From positions 1 to 13,820 of the forward strand of contig JARRNY010000063.1 in assembly GCA_037384445.1 (NCBI GenBank): a stretch of DNA of 13,820 nt, read 5' to 3'. Position numbers and translations under genes: made by a program. The stretch is from Thiodiazotropha sp037384445 (GTDB lineage: Bacteria > Pseudomonadota > Gammaproteobacteria > Chromatiales > Chromatiaceae). The notes below the pieces were generated by a model, which ran no database searches, was not told the DNA's origin, and saw nothing but the letters and a program-made list of their open reading frames with translations. Of this stretch, positions 1-7,676 are shown in pieces (the stretch's first letter is position 1; the number at the start of each line of letters is the position of its first letter).

Positions 1-356
1 TCGACTATCTCAGCGGACTGGGATTGGACGGCTGCGAGCTGATTAAGCTCGATCGTCCCGGTAGCGGGTTGCTGGCCTGGTTTGACGACACTGATCAGCT
101 GATTCTGATCGATGCCGTACTCATCGACGAGGAGCCGGGACGGGCCAGTCTGTTAGAACCCGGGCAGCTCGAAAGCTACTCCTCAACCACCTCATCCCAT
201 GGCTTCGGTGTGGCGCAGGCCATCGATCTGGCACGCGAGCTGAATCAGCTGCCACGCCGTCTGCGGCTGGTTGGCATCCATACGGGGGCCGATCCAGCAA
301 CGATGCCCCCGCTTGATACTCCAGGGCTGGAGAGCCTGATTCATTCCTTGTTTTAG
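1..356 (+). CDS. Hydrogenase maturation protease (peptidase M52, HybD/HupD-like), 3' part only
   Basis: The gene enters from the left edge; the reading frame is open from position 3 and stops with TAG at 354-356. About 117 C-terminal residues remain. Members of this family cleave the C-terminal extension of the [NiFe]-hydrogenase large subunit after nickel insertion, in the cytoplasm. The visible part carries the family's second half: DRPGSGLL, then a hydrophobic strand ending in LIDAV (the Asp is the usual second nickel ligand), then SSHGFGVAQAIDLA (the His is the usual third ligand), and a closing LVGIHTGAD strand. The first conserved Gly/Glu region lies outside the window. A TTG at 24 is an internal Leu codon, not a start. 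The gene implies that hydrogenase structural genes lie to the left. The family assignment is by motif; which hydrogenase it serves is unknown. Confidence 0.85.
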   Translation, partial: DYLSGLGLDGCELIKLDRPGSGLLAWFDDTDQLILIDAVLIDEEPGRASLLEPGQLESYSSTTSSHGFGVAQAIDLARELNQLPRRLRLVGIHTGADPATMPPLDTPGLESLIHSLF

Positions 357-378
357 TGAGCGCCGAGATGCAGTAATC

Positions 379-433
379 GGTGGGGCAGGGCCCCACCCTA
401 CACTTTGCCCGGTAGGGTGGGGCCTGCTCCACC
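379..433. repeat. REP-like palindromic repeat, copy 1
   Basis: Left arm 379-401 and right arm 412-433 are nearly perfect reverse complements (one substitution and one missing base) around a 10-base loop. They would form a very GC-rich hairpin of about 22 bp. The 23-bp left arm is repeated exactly at 11756-11778. The element sits 22 bp after the hydrogenase protease stop codon, so it may also act as an mRNA end or terminator, although no T-run follows. Short intergenic palindromes of this kind are typical of REP elements. Confidence 0.75.
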
Positions 434-505
434 GCCTTCCCAGCCAACAGATTCCTGCCAGGTGGCCGATAAGGGCGGAGAGGAGAAGATTTCCATAAAT
501 AAGAT

Positions 506-2884
506 ATGGCGTTAAAACAGATCGGACGATTTCAGGTGGGACGGGTACTGGGTTCTGGGAACCAGGGTACGGTCTACCTTTGCCACGATACCCAGCTGGA
601 GCGCCGGGTTGCCATCAAGCTGCTCAACCAGTCGTTGAGCGAGAGCGCCTTCCGCGACGAAGCGCGCACCATGAGCAAGCTGCAACACCCCAACATCGTC
701 TCGATCTACGAGGCGGGCCAGCACCGCAGTACCCCCTATCTGGTGTTCGAGTTTGTCGAGGGGGATCTGCTGTCGACGCTGATTCAGGGCAAGCCCCTGG
801 AGCTACCCCGTGCTTTGCAGATCTTTCAGGGTTTGCTCGAGGGCGTGGCGGAGGCCCATAAGGCGGGCATCGTGCATCGCGATCTGAAGCCCGCCAACAT
901 CATTATCAACAAAAACCAGGTGCCGAAGATCATGGATTTCGGTATCGCCCGTCTGCTGGCGGAGCAGAGTGGGCCGGATCAGCAGTTGATCGGCACACCC
1001 CGCTATCTGGCGCCGGAGTATATTCAGCACGGCGAGGTGGGGCCGCAGGCAGATGTCTTCGCGCTGGGTCTGATCCTCGACGAGATGCTGACCGGCATGC
1101 CGGTCTTCAGCGGGCGGCAGCAGCAGGCGGTGATCGATGCCATTCTCAATCTCGATCCGGTGCCGCCCTCCCAGTTCAATCCGGTGATAGAGGAGAAACT
1201 CGACCGCTTCATCCTCAAGGCGCTGGCCAAGGACCCGGCGCTTCGCTACAGCAGCGCGGAGGAGATGCTGCAGGCCTACAATACCATGCGCAATCCGGGT
1301 GGCGGTGCGCTGAAACTGGATGAGGATGCCAGTGGCACAGTGGAGTTTCTGCTGCGGCGCATGAAGCGCAAGAGTGACTTTCCGGCGCTCTCCAACTCCG
1401 TGCGCAGCATCAATGCCATGACCCACGCCAGCGAAAAGGACGTAAACCAGATGGCCGGCGTCATCGTCAAGGATTTCGCCCTCACCAATAAGATCCTCAA
1501 GGTGGTCAACTCCGCCTTTTATGGACGCTTTTCAGGCAGCATCGGTACCGTCTCCCGTGCCGTGGTGGTGCTCGGTACCCAGGCGATCCGCTCGCTGGCC
1601 GCCTCGCTGATCTTCTTCGAGCACATCGAGAACAAACAGCAGGCGGATCAGTTGCGCGATCTGGTCTCCTCGGCCATGTTCCGCGCCACCCTGGCCCACC
1701 GGGTGGCCGACGAGATCGATCAGCGTGAGGCGGAGGAGTATTTTCTCACCGGCTTGTTGAAAGATCTTGGTAAGCTGCTGGTGGCCTTCTATTTGCCGGA
1801 AGAGTCAAAAGAGATCGAGCGCCTGGTCAACCTGGAGGGACGCGAAGCTGTGACTGCTCAACACGGCGTGTTGGGGGTCAGTTATGAAAAGATCGGTATC
1901 GAGATCGCCAAGCAGTGGAACTTCCCCAAAACACTGATCGACAGTCTCAAGGGGTGGCAGGGCGATCACAAGCCGGTCAACCGGGTGGAGAAGCGCCGTC
2001 TGGTCACCGCCTTTGCCGACGAGGCGATGCAGACACTGGTGGCCTCGGACTCTGATGGCCAGCCGTCGCTGCAGGGACTGGTGCAGAAGTACGCCAAAGG
2101 GCTCAATCTGAGCGAGAAAAAGGTCAACAAGCTGGCACAGAACTCGGTGGAGGAGTTCCAGGAGATGGCCAAGGTACTGGCGAGCGATATTTCGCCAGGC
2201 TTCGTCAAGCAGCTCTCCAAACTCAATGAGTCGAGCCCGGATGAGACGAAGGCGAAAGCGGCTGTGCCCCCAGCGCCAAGTCAGGAGGGGCTGGGCGAAA
2301 CGCAGATACTCAATGGTACAGGCACCGAGACGCATGCCCTGGAGACCGAGGTAGTGGAGAGTGCGGGCGCGACGCCGGAAGATGCTGAGTCGCTACTGAT
2401 GGATGGTCTGCAGGAGGTGACCGGGATGCTGGTGGGCGAGCACACCGTCTCGGAGATCTTCAACGTGGTACTGGAGACCATGTATCGTGCGGTGGGTTTT
2501 CAGCGGGTTCTGCTGGCCCTGCTGGATCGCAAGCAGGGTCGTATGGTCGGGCGCCTCAGTTTTGGTGATGCGGATGAGGATTTCGTCCAGGGGTTCAGTT
2601 TCCCGACCGCCTATAGTGTGGACGTCTTCCACGGGGCGTTGAAGAATGCGGTGGATGTTTATATCGCAGACACCACCAACGAGAAGATCCAGACGGATAT
2701 TCCTGACTGGTACAAAAAGATATCAAGCGCCGGTTCGTTTTTGCTGTTTCCTCTCGTAATCAATAAGCGTCCTGTCGGGCTGATCTATGCGGATCACGCC
2801 GACCCCCATGGACTCGATATCGATAAAAAGCGCCTGAACCTGTTGAAATCACTACGCAACCAGATCGTGCTGGCGGTGAGATAA
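506..2884 (+). CDS. Serine/threonine protein kinase - HDOD - GAF fusion protein
   Basis: A 792-residue cytoplasmic signalling protein with no membrane segment. Residues about 8-265 form a Hanks-type kinase with all key elements: glycine loop GSGNQGTVY (16-24), VAIK lysine K38, catalytic HRDLKPAN (124-131, D126), DFG (144-146) and GTPRYLAPE (163-171). Residues about 285-485 form an HDOD domain (SDFPALSNSVRSIN start, then the segment IVKDFALTNKILKVVNSAFYG), a non-catalytic relative of HD phosphohydrolases found in signalling proteins. A low-complexity linker with Pro, Thr and Glu (about 575-625) leads to a C-terminal GAF-type sensor domain (about 640-790). The start ATG has no strong Shine-Dalgarno at normal distance; a GGAGA stretch lies about 20 bases upstream. 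The kinase looks catalytically competent. The GAF ligand and the phosphorylation targets are unknown. It lies 253 bp upstream of the c-di-GMP gene on the same strand, which suggests but does not prove a shared role. Confidence 0.9.
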   Translation: MALKQIGRFQVGRVLGSGNQGTVYLCHDTQLERRVAIKLLNQSLSESAFRDEARTMSKLQHPNIVSIYEAGQHRSTPYLVFEFVEGDLLSTLIQGKPLELPRALQIFQGLLEGVAEAHKAGIVHRDLKPANIIINKNQVPKIMDFGIARLLAEQSGPDQQLIGTPRYLAPEYIQHGEVGPQADVFALGLILDEMLTGMPVFSGRQQQAVIDAILNLDPVPPSQFNPVIEEKLDRFILKALAKDPALRYSSAEEMLQAYNTMRNPGGGALKLDEDASGTVEFLLRRMKRKSDFPALSNSVRSINAMTHASEKDVNQMAGVIVKDFALTNKILKVVNSAFYGRFSGSIGTVSRAVVVLGTQAIRSLAASLIFFEHIENKQQADQLRDLVSSAMFRATLAHRVADEIDQREAEEYFLTGLLKDLGKLLVAFYLPEESKEIERLVNLEGREAVTAQHGVLGVSYEKIGIEIAKQWNFPKTLIDSLKGWQGDHKPVNRVEKRRLVTAFADEAMQTLVASDSDGQPSLQGLVQKYAKGLNLSEKKVNKLAQNSVEEFQEMAKVLASDISPGFVKQLSKLNESSPDETKAKAAVPPAPSQEGLGETQILNGTGTETHALETEVVESAGATPEDAESLLMDGLQEVTGMLVGEHTVSEIFNVVLETMYRAVGFQRVLLALLDRKQGRMVGRLSFGDADEDFVQGFSFPTAYSVDVFHGALKNAVDVYIADTTNEKIQTDIPDWYKKISSAGSFLLFPLVINKRPVGLIYADHADPHGLDIDKKRLNLLKSLRNQIVLAVR

Positions 2885-2942
2885 ACAAGGGATGATTCGA
2901 TCGTTGACTGAGGTCATAATGAGCTACAGATACGGCGCTGTA

Positions 2943-2959
2943 CTCAAGGGTTCCTTGAG
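2943..2959. promoter_or_regulatory. Small inverted repeat between the kinase and c-di-GMP genes
   Basis: CTCAAGG (2943-2949) and CCTTGAG (2953-2959) form a perfect 7-bp inverted repeat with a 3-base centre, about 60 bases after the kinase stop codon. No T-run follows, so it is a poor intrinsic terminator. It could be a protein binding site or a weak RNA hairpin. The rest of 2885-3137 shows no gene and no promoter I would defend. Confidence 0.25.
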
Positions 2960-3137
2960 ATTGCTTCGATCACCTGGTTAAGACTAGTAAACACTTTATG
3001 TCTGCCCTGATTTATGGCCTGAGTTTTGCGTTGATTCTCACGGTTCGGGTTAAGAGGCAAAAAATCCATTGTTGACCTGACTCTAAGTGAGCAAGACATG
3101 AAGCGAGGGTAGTGATGAGAGTTCAGGAAGGCTCGAT

Positions 3138-5507
3138 GTGGCCGTAAAAAAGATGCAGGATGCGGTGCTGCGTAAGCAGATCGAACTGCTCTATAGTCAG
3201 AGTTATGTTGCCATGGGTATCGGGCTGGGTATCGCCAGTTTCGTTGGTCTCAACTATTGGCTCGTGGCGGACCGTGTTCTGCTGCTGAGTTGGCTCGGCA
3301 TGATTCTCATGTTGAGTCTGGCCCGCGCGGTTCTATTGCACCAGTTCAAGCAGGTTAAGTATAAAGATTTTTCTACCGGGCCCTGGCTGCGCCGGCATAT
3401 CATTCTGACCTTTACCAGCGGAATGGTCTGGGGGTTGTTGAGCCTGTTCTATGATTCGAGCTGGCCGATTCCCCATCAGGTACTCCTGTTTGTGGTGGTT
3501 GCGGGTGTTGGATCAGGCAGCATCATGGCTTACTCGGCGGTGCTGGAAGTCTTTGTCGTTTTTCTGATTCCCCTGCTGCTGCCGTTGGAGGTTGGCCTGT
3601 TCATGCGCGGCGATCTGTCCAGCAACTTTCTGGGTGGCTTCGTCTTCCTCTACGCCTTCGGTCTGCTTTTGTTGGCGCGCCGTTTCTACCTGACGCTGGT
3701 CGATTCGATACACCTCTCCCTTTCGCATCAATTTCTGCAGCAGGAGATCAGTAGCGGATCTCGACGGCTACTGATGACAGAGCGTGCCTTGCAGAGCAGT
3801 GAGGAGAAATTTGGACAGGTACTGGAGTCCTCGCTGGAGGGCTACTGGGATTGGGATCTGGTGAGCGGCGAGCTCTATCTTTCGCCTCGCTGGAAAGAGC
3901 AGATCGGCTATGCTGACGATGAGCTGCCAAACAGCTTCGACAGCTGGGAATTACACTTGCACCCCGATGAGAGCAAGGGAATGAAGCAGAAGTTGCAGGC
4001 TTTCCTGGTCAAGCCCTGGGGGGATTGGGAAGAGGAGTTTCGCCTGCGGCACAAGAATGGCACCTATCGCTGGATTCAGGCCAGAGCCAAAGTATCCCTC
4101 GATGACAAGGGTGAGGTCATCAAGATGACCGGGGTGCACATCGATATCACCGAGCGGGTGATTGCAGAGAGCCGAGCCACCTATCTTGCCTATCACGATA
4201 GCCTGACCGATCTGCCGAATCGACTGCTATTCCATGACCGGGTCGAAAATGCCATTGCACGGGCCCAATTCAATGGACAGCGGTTGAGTATCCTCTTTTT
4301 CGACCTGGACCGTTTCAAGCATATCAACGATAGCCTGGGACATCCGGCGGGCGACCGAGTATTGACGCAGGTCGCGACGCGTCTACGCAAAGCTGTCCGC
4401 GATGAGAATACCTTGGCGCGGCTCGGCGGTGATGAATTTGCGCTCTTGATTGAGAACGTCGAACGGGAACAGAGTCTTGCTGTGGTCTCGGAGAAACTGT
4501 TGGCCTGCTTCAAGGAACCCTTTGAAGAGGAGGAGCATGAGTTCTATCTGAACGCCAGCATCGGCATCTCTGTCTATCCCCGGGATGGTGAAAACACAGC
4601 CAGTCTGCTGAAAAATGCAGACGCAGCAATGTATAAAGCGAAGAACAGCGGTCGTGGCGGCTTCCAGTTCTATACCGAGGAGTTGACGGACAATGCCTAC
4701 CACCATTTCACCCTGGAGAACAGATTGCGCCAGGCTTTGCACCTCAATCAATTCGAGATTCACTATCAGGCCAAGATCAACCTGGATAGTGGCCGGGTGG
4801 TTGGTGCCGAGGCGTTGCTCCGTTGGCATCATCCGGATATGGGCTATATCCCGCCGGATGAGTTCATCCCAGTGGCGGAAGAGACGGGACTGATTCGTGA
4901 GATCGGTGACTGGGTGCTGGTCCATACCTGCCGTGATGCGAAGGAGTGGTGCGACAGGGGTATCGACTTTGGCCACGTGGCGGTGAATCTATCCGGCGTC
5001 CAGCTGCAGTACGATGATTTCGTCGTTTCGGTCAGGCAGGTGTTGAATGAGACAGGGCTGGATCCGCGCCACCTGGAACTGGAGGTAACGGAAAATTTTC
5101 TCATGCTCGATGCGCAAGCCTCTGCCCGTTATCTTCGCAATCTGCAACAGCTGGGTCTGAGTATCGCTATCGACGACTTCGGCACCGGCTATTCATCTCT
5201 GGCCCATCTGACACGCTTTCCCATCAATAAGCTGAAGATCGATCGCAGCTTTGTGAATCATCTCAGCAAAGATGTGCAGAGCCGGGAGATCTCGCGCACC
5301 ATTATCAGTCTCGGCCATACCCTCGGTATGCAGGTTGTGGCGGAGGGTATCGAGCAAGAGGAACAGCTCGAAATCCTCAGGCAGGAGGGGTGTGATGAAG
5401 GGCAGGGGTTTTATATTTCGAAGCCCGTACCCAAAGCGGCATTTCTGGCCCTTCTCGAAAAGGATTCGGCAGTCCCGCTATCGGCCGCGCTCAGCGACGA
5501 AGCCTGA
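3138..5507 (+). CDS. Membrane sensor PAS-GGDEF-EAL protein (cyclic-di-GMP synthesis/hydrolysis)
   Basis: A 789-residue protein. Residues about 24-190 are strongly hydrophobic, with five to six membrane helices forming an N-terminal MASE-like sensor. A short linker leads to a PAS fold (about 220-340; it ends in the typical GVHIDITER), then GGDEF (about 350-510), then EAL (about 525-775). The cyclase signature GGDEF (430-434) and the FFDLDRFKHIND metal/GTP region (387-398) are intact. The phosphodiesterase residues are also intact: EALL (558-561), NLSG (617-620), EVTEN (649-653), DDFGTGYSS (679-687), KIDRSF (700-705) and EGIE (736-739). Both activities are therefore possible. The inhibitory RxxD site five residues before GGDEF reads RDEN, so product inhibition may be weak. 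I chose the GTG at 3138 because AGGAAGG (3125-3131) sits six bases upstream; the overlapping ATG at 3136 is out of frame. The next in-frame ATG is at 3153. The bound signal is unknown. Confidence 0.93.
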   Translation: MAVKKMQDAVLRKQIELLYSQSYVAMGIGLGIASFVGLNYWLVADRVLLLSWLGMILMLSLARAVLLHQFKQVKYKDFSTGPWLRRHIILTFTSGMVWGLLSLFYDSSWPIPHQVLLFVVVAGVGSGSIMAYSAVLEVFVVFLIPLLLPLEVGLFMRGDLSSNFLGGFVFLYAFGLLLLARRFYLTLVDSIHLSLSHQFLQQEISSGSRRLLMTERALQSSEEKFGQVLESSLEGYWDWDLVSGELYLSPRWKEQIGYADDELPNSFDSWELHLHPDESKGMKQKLQAFLVKPWGDWEEEFRLRHKNGTYRWIQARAKVSLDDKGEVIKMTGVHIDITERVIAESRATYLAYHDSLTDLPNRLLFHDRVENAIARAQFNGQRLSILFFDLDRFKHINDSLGHPAGDRVLTQVATRLRKAVRDENTLARLGGDEFALLIENVEREQSLAVVSEKLLACFKEPFEEEEHEFYLNASIGISVYPRDGENTASLLKNADAAMYKAKNSGRGGFQFYTEELTDNAYHHFTLENRLRQALHLNQFEIHYQAKINLDSGRVVGAEALLRWHHPDMGYIPPDEFIPVAEETGLIREIGDWVLVHTCRDAKEWCDRGIDFGHVAVNLSGVQLQYDDFVVSVRQVLNETGLDPRHLELEVTENFLMLDAQASARYLRNLQQLGLSIAIDDFGTGYSSLAHLTRFPINKLKIDRSFVNHLSKDVQSREISRTIISLGHTLGMQVVAEGIEQEEQLEILRQEGCDEGQGFYISKPVPKAAFLALLEKDSAVPLSAALSDEA

Positions 5508-5510
5508 GCG
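5488..5510. terminator. Possible hairpin at the convergent 3' ends
   Basis: CGCTCAG (5488-5494) and CTGAGCG (5504-5510) make a perfect 7-bp stem with a 9-base loop. It overlaps the stop codon of the c-di-GMP gene and lies about 10 bases beyond the stop of the convergent phosphatase gene. With only 12 bases between the two stops, a hairpin here could serve both strands. There is no T-run on either side, so a factor-independent terminator is not established. Confidence 0.3.
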
Positions 5511-5519
5511 GCGTGTGCG

Positions 5520-5978
5520 TCAAGATCTATCGGCCTGCGCCAACACCTGTTGCATGAATGAGCGCCAGGCCTCATTGGGCTGCCAGATCTGCAGCATCTC
5601 CTCCTCCGCTTGGCTTGGCTGCCAACCCAGCTCGACGATGCGATAAAGGGCCATAAAGCAGGAGACCCGTTTGTTAGCGGCACAGTGGATGAAACATTTT
5701 TGTTTCGACAGTTGCCGATAGCGTTCGCGGAAAATGAAAAAGAGCTCGACCTCCGGCATTTCGAAATCCACCGGGATATGTTCATAACGTAAGCCGGATG
5801 ACTCGACTATCGCTCGCTCATGAGTAACGGCATATGGCGCATTGGCCAAACCGAGATTGATCACCACTTGGTAACCGGCCCTGACGATAGCCTCTAGTTC
5901 CGCTTCGTCTGGCTGCCCACCGGTTGCCAGGGTTTCATCGAACTGCTTGAAGTTGTAGATCTGTTCTGGGGTTGCCAT
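5520..5978 (-). CDS. Tyrosine-phosphatase-like protein (DUF442 / dual-specificity phosphatase fold)
   Basis: A 152-residue cytoplasmic protein starting at the ATG on 5976-5978. The N-terminal part (YNFKQFDETLATGGQPDEAELEAI) resembles the conserved opening of DUF442-type phosphatases (the TGGQP motif). The signature loop is HCAANKRVS (residues 98-106): the nucleophile C99 and R104 are separated by four residues rather than the five of classical CX5R phosphatases. D71 in PVDFEMP is a candidate general acid. A longer open frame reaches a TTG at 6080, but the extra residues are not conserved-looking, and GAGAG about 10 bases before the ATG supports the shorter start. Its stop lies 12 bases from that of the convergent c-di-GMP gene. 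Whether it acts on phosphoproteins or on small molecules cannot be told. Confidence 0.8.
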   Translation of the reverse strand: MATPEQIYNFKQFDETLATGGQPDEAELEAIVRAGYQVVINLGLANAPYAVTHERAIVESSGLRYEHIPVDFEMPEVELFFIFRERYRQLSKQKCFIHCAANKRVSCFMALYRIVELGWQPSQAEEEMLQIWQPNEAWRSFMQQVLAQADRS

Positions 5979-6105
5979 GACTGCTCTCGGAAAAGGAGTC
6001 GTCAGAATAGCAGATAGGAGACTACGCGTAAGGGGTGCCGATTGTCGTTGCTGTAGCTTGCCGTCCTGCGAGTCTGTCAACGACTTGTTAACAGACCCAG
6101 GTTAT

Positions 6106-6594
6106 CTATTGCGCTTTTCTTTCATTCAACTGCTCTACATGGACAATGAGGGTGTCAATGGTCTCCTTGAGCAGATCAAGCTCTTCCATGCTCAAGTCGT
6201 TGAGTTGTTCCAGGTTATATTCAATGGTGTCGATGATCTGTTTGTGGGGTCTTTGCGTCGGCCGCATGAAATAGCCGGTGATAGTGGCAACGATGGCGCC
6301 GAAGAAGAGAGATGAGCCGATCACAATCCAGAGGCCACCGATGAGCTGTGCCAATCCGGAATTGGGCGTGTCGGCGATGCCGGCTGTGGAGAAGGCGGCG
6401 ATTCCCCAGTACATGGCTTCGCCAAGGGAGGAGAGACTTGGATGGTCACTGCTCTGTTCAGCAAGATAGAGACTGCCTGAGAAGATCATCCATAGAACGA
6501 TCAACAGCATCAGCATTTTAGCGAAAGGGGTATGGAGAAGAATGTCTTTGTAGAAACGCTTGAGCCGAGTGTGACGCTTGCCGGGACGCTTCAT
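6106..6594 (-). CDS. Two-helix ion channel protein (potassium-channel family) with an unusual pore signature
   Basis: A 162-residue inner-membrane protein with TM1 about 26-46, a pore helix 58-69, TM2 about 84-108, and a C-terminal cytoplasmic helix rich in Leu, Glu and Ile (118-160) that looks able to form a coiled coil. This is the layout of small K+ channels (Ion_trans_2). The pore segment reads EAMYWGIAAFSTAGIADT, which aligns with the usual ALYW...TTVGYGD. The selectivity-filter Tyr is Ile73 and the second filter Gly is Ala74, so K+ selectivity is doubtful. The start ATG is preceded by GAGGTGA at good spacing, which supports the chosen start. The N-terminus is basic, consistent with a cytoplasmic location. 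It lies between a haloacid dehalogenase gene and the phosphatase gene on the same strand, with gaps of 97 and 127 bp, so co-transcription is possible but not tight. Confidence 0.8.
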   Translation of the reverse strand: MKRPGKRHTRLKRFYKDILLHTPFAKMLMLLIVLWMIFSGSLYLAEQSSDHPSLSSLGEAMYWGIAAFSTAGIADTPNSGLAQLIGGLWIVIGSSLFFGAIVATITGYFMRPTQRPHKQIIDTIEYNLEQLNDLSMEELDLLKETIDTLIVHVEQLNERKAQ

Positions 6595-6660
6595 GCTGGT
6601 TCACCTCAGAATTTGTCTGTGTGTTTTCAACCCATTTGACACTATCTTTTTTCGCACTAT

Positions 6661-6682
6661 CCCGGCATGTGAGGGTGCCGGG
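6661..6682. terminator. GC-rich hairpin after the haloacid dehalogenase gene
   Basis: CCCGGCA (6661-6667) and TGCCGGG (6676-6682) form a perfect 7-bp stem with an 8-base loop. It lies 10 bases downstream of the dehalogenase stop codon and about 65 bases upstream of the channel gene on the - strand. Read on the - strand the stem is followed by A-rich, not T-rich, sequence. It may therefore stabilise or process the mRNA rather than terminate it outright. A 7-base direct repeat, CACTATC, occurs at 6640-6646 and 6655-6661 beside it. Confidence 0.4.
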
Positions 6683-6691
6683 CAGATTGAT

Positions 6692-7378
6692 TCATCGGCT
6701 GTTGGTGAATAGTGCAAGCTGCCCTTCCAGTTCGCGCAGGCTCGAAACCTTGAGCGTCGGTTCGATACCCCAGGGGTCGAAGACCTGATCTTGTGAACGT
6801 TGCAGCCATGCCCCTCGCATCCCTGCAGAGATGGCGCCGATAACATCGAATGGATTGCTGGATATCAACCAGGCATCACTGCCGGAGCTGCCTGAGCGGC
6901 GCAGAAAGTGGCTGTAGACCGCTGGGTTTGGCTTGAAGGATTTGATGTCTTCGACGCTGATGACATCAAGAAAGTAGCTGGCGATGTCAGCGGATGCGAG
7001 CAGATTGTTTACCGCTTCGGTACTGCCGTTGGAGAAGGCGAACAGGCCGTAGCCAGCGCCACTGAGCAGTCCCAATCCCTCTCTGACATCCTCGAACGCC
7101 GGTAATGTCCGGTAGACCGCCAGTAGTTCCTGCTTCTGGGAGTCGCTGAGCGGTTTGCCATAGAGGTTGCAGGTGTGGTTCAAGGCGTCCCGGGTGCAGA
7201 CCGAAAAATCTTCGTAAAGCTGCATCAGTCCACGGCGGAAGGCGTATTCGAGTTGTTTGTCCCGCCAGGCCTGGGAAAATGCCTGCGCCTTGTCACCCAC
7301 CATCCATTGTAATTTTTCGACCACGCCATGGGTGTCGATCAGTGTGCCATAGACATCGAAAGCAAGGGTAACCGGCAT
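6692..7378 (-). CDS. Haloacid dehalogenase, type II (L-2-haloacid dehalogenase-like)
   Basis: A 228-residue soluble HAD-superfamily hydrolase. Family type II enzymes remove halogen from L-2-haloacids with inversion through an Asp ester. Conserved landmarks are all visible: nucleophile D8 in FDVYGTL, WRDKQLEY (38-45, contributing the substrate-binding Arg), AFSNGS (114-119), SFKPNP with K149, and ISSNPFDVIGA (172-182, with D178). The length matches the family (about 220-230). I chose the ATG at 7376-7378; the frame continues three codons upstream to a GTG at 7387, but the ATG gives the normal N-terminus, and GGTGG lies about 6 bases upstream. Many chromosomal members have uncertain physiological substrates, so haloacid use is a family-level label. 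It is separated by 298 bp from lrgB, so it probably has its own promoter. Confidence 0.88.
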   Translation of the reverse strand: MPVTLAFDVYGTLIDTHGVVEKLQWMVGDKAQAFSQAWRDKQLEYAFRRGLMQLYEDFSVCTRDALNHTCNLYGKPLSDSQKQELLAVYRTLPAFEDVREGLGLLSGAGYGLFAFSNGSTEAVNNLLASADIASYFLDVISVEDIKSFKPNPAVYSHFLRRSGSSGSDAWLISSNPFDVIGAISAGMRGAWLQRSQDQVFDPWGIEPTLKVSSLRELEGQLALFTNSR

Positions 7379-7676
7379 AATGACCACCAGGTAGACAAGG
7401 GTGAAAAAAGGTTACGCCGGATACCGCTTCAGCGTGACTCCCTGCTTGCAGGAAGTCGTTAACCCGAACATTTCACCTGGCCGCTTGGAAATGCGATTAA
7501 TGCACTAATTCGATGGAATATTCCTGGAATACTGGCAAAGCACGAAGTGTTGCCGATCATCGCGTTCCCGGGTGAAACATTCAGGTTATGACACTAACAC
7601 TTTAGCGGGCAACTGACTAACAGGCTTTTCAGCAGTCTGCTACCCCATGGTGTCGTTGAAAGGGGTGATGGTCCGC
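7379..7676. other. Non-coding gap between lrgB and the dehalogenase gene
   Basis: No convincing gene on either strand. It holds several short symmetric sequences: CCTGC-TT-GCAGG (7441-7452), the palindrome GGAATATTCC (7515-7524), and TTTCACC (7471-7477) facing GGTGAAA (7571-7577) about 100 bases apart. Near 7640 an AGCAG-CTGCT sequence beside a TTTT run lies downstream of lrgB on the - strand. The region should carry the end of the lrgAB transcript and the dehalogenase promoter, but I cannot place either with confidence. Confidence 0.4.

Noticed and set aside
379..433. CRISPR repeat or intrinsic terminator as explanation for the GC palindrome
   Set aside because: There is only one unit at each site with no spacer array and no T-run; a dispersed REP-like element fits better.
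2885..3137. A c-di-GMP riboswitch or clear sigma70 promoter before the GGDEF-EAL gene
   Set aside because: TTGACC and CATAAT-like boxes occur but not at proper spacing to each other, and no conserved riboswitch core was recognised.
5979..6080. 34-residue N-terminal extension of the phosphatase-like protein from a TTG
   Set aside because: The family-like sequence starts right after the ATG at 5978; the extension looks unconserved and lacks a ribosome site.
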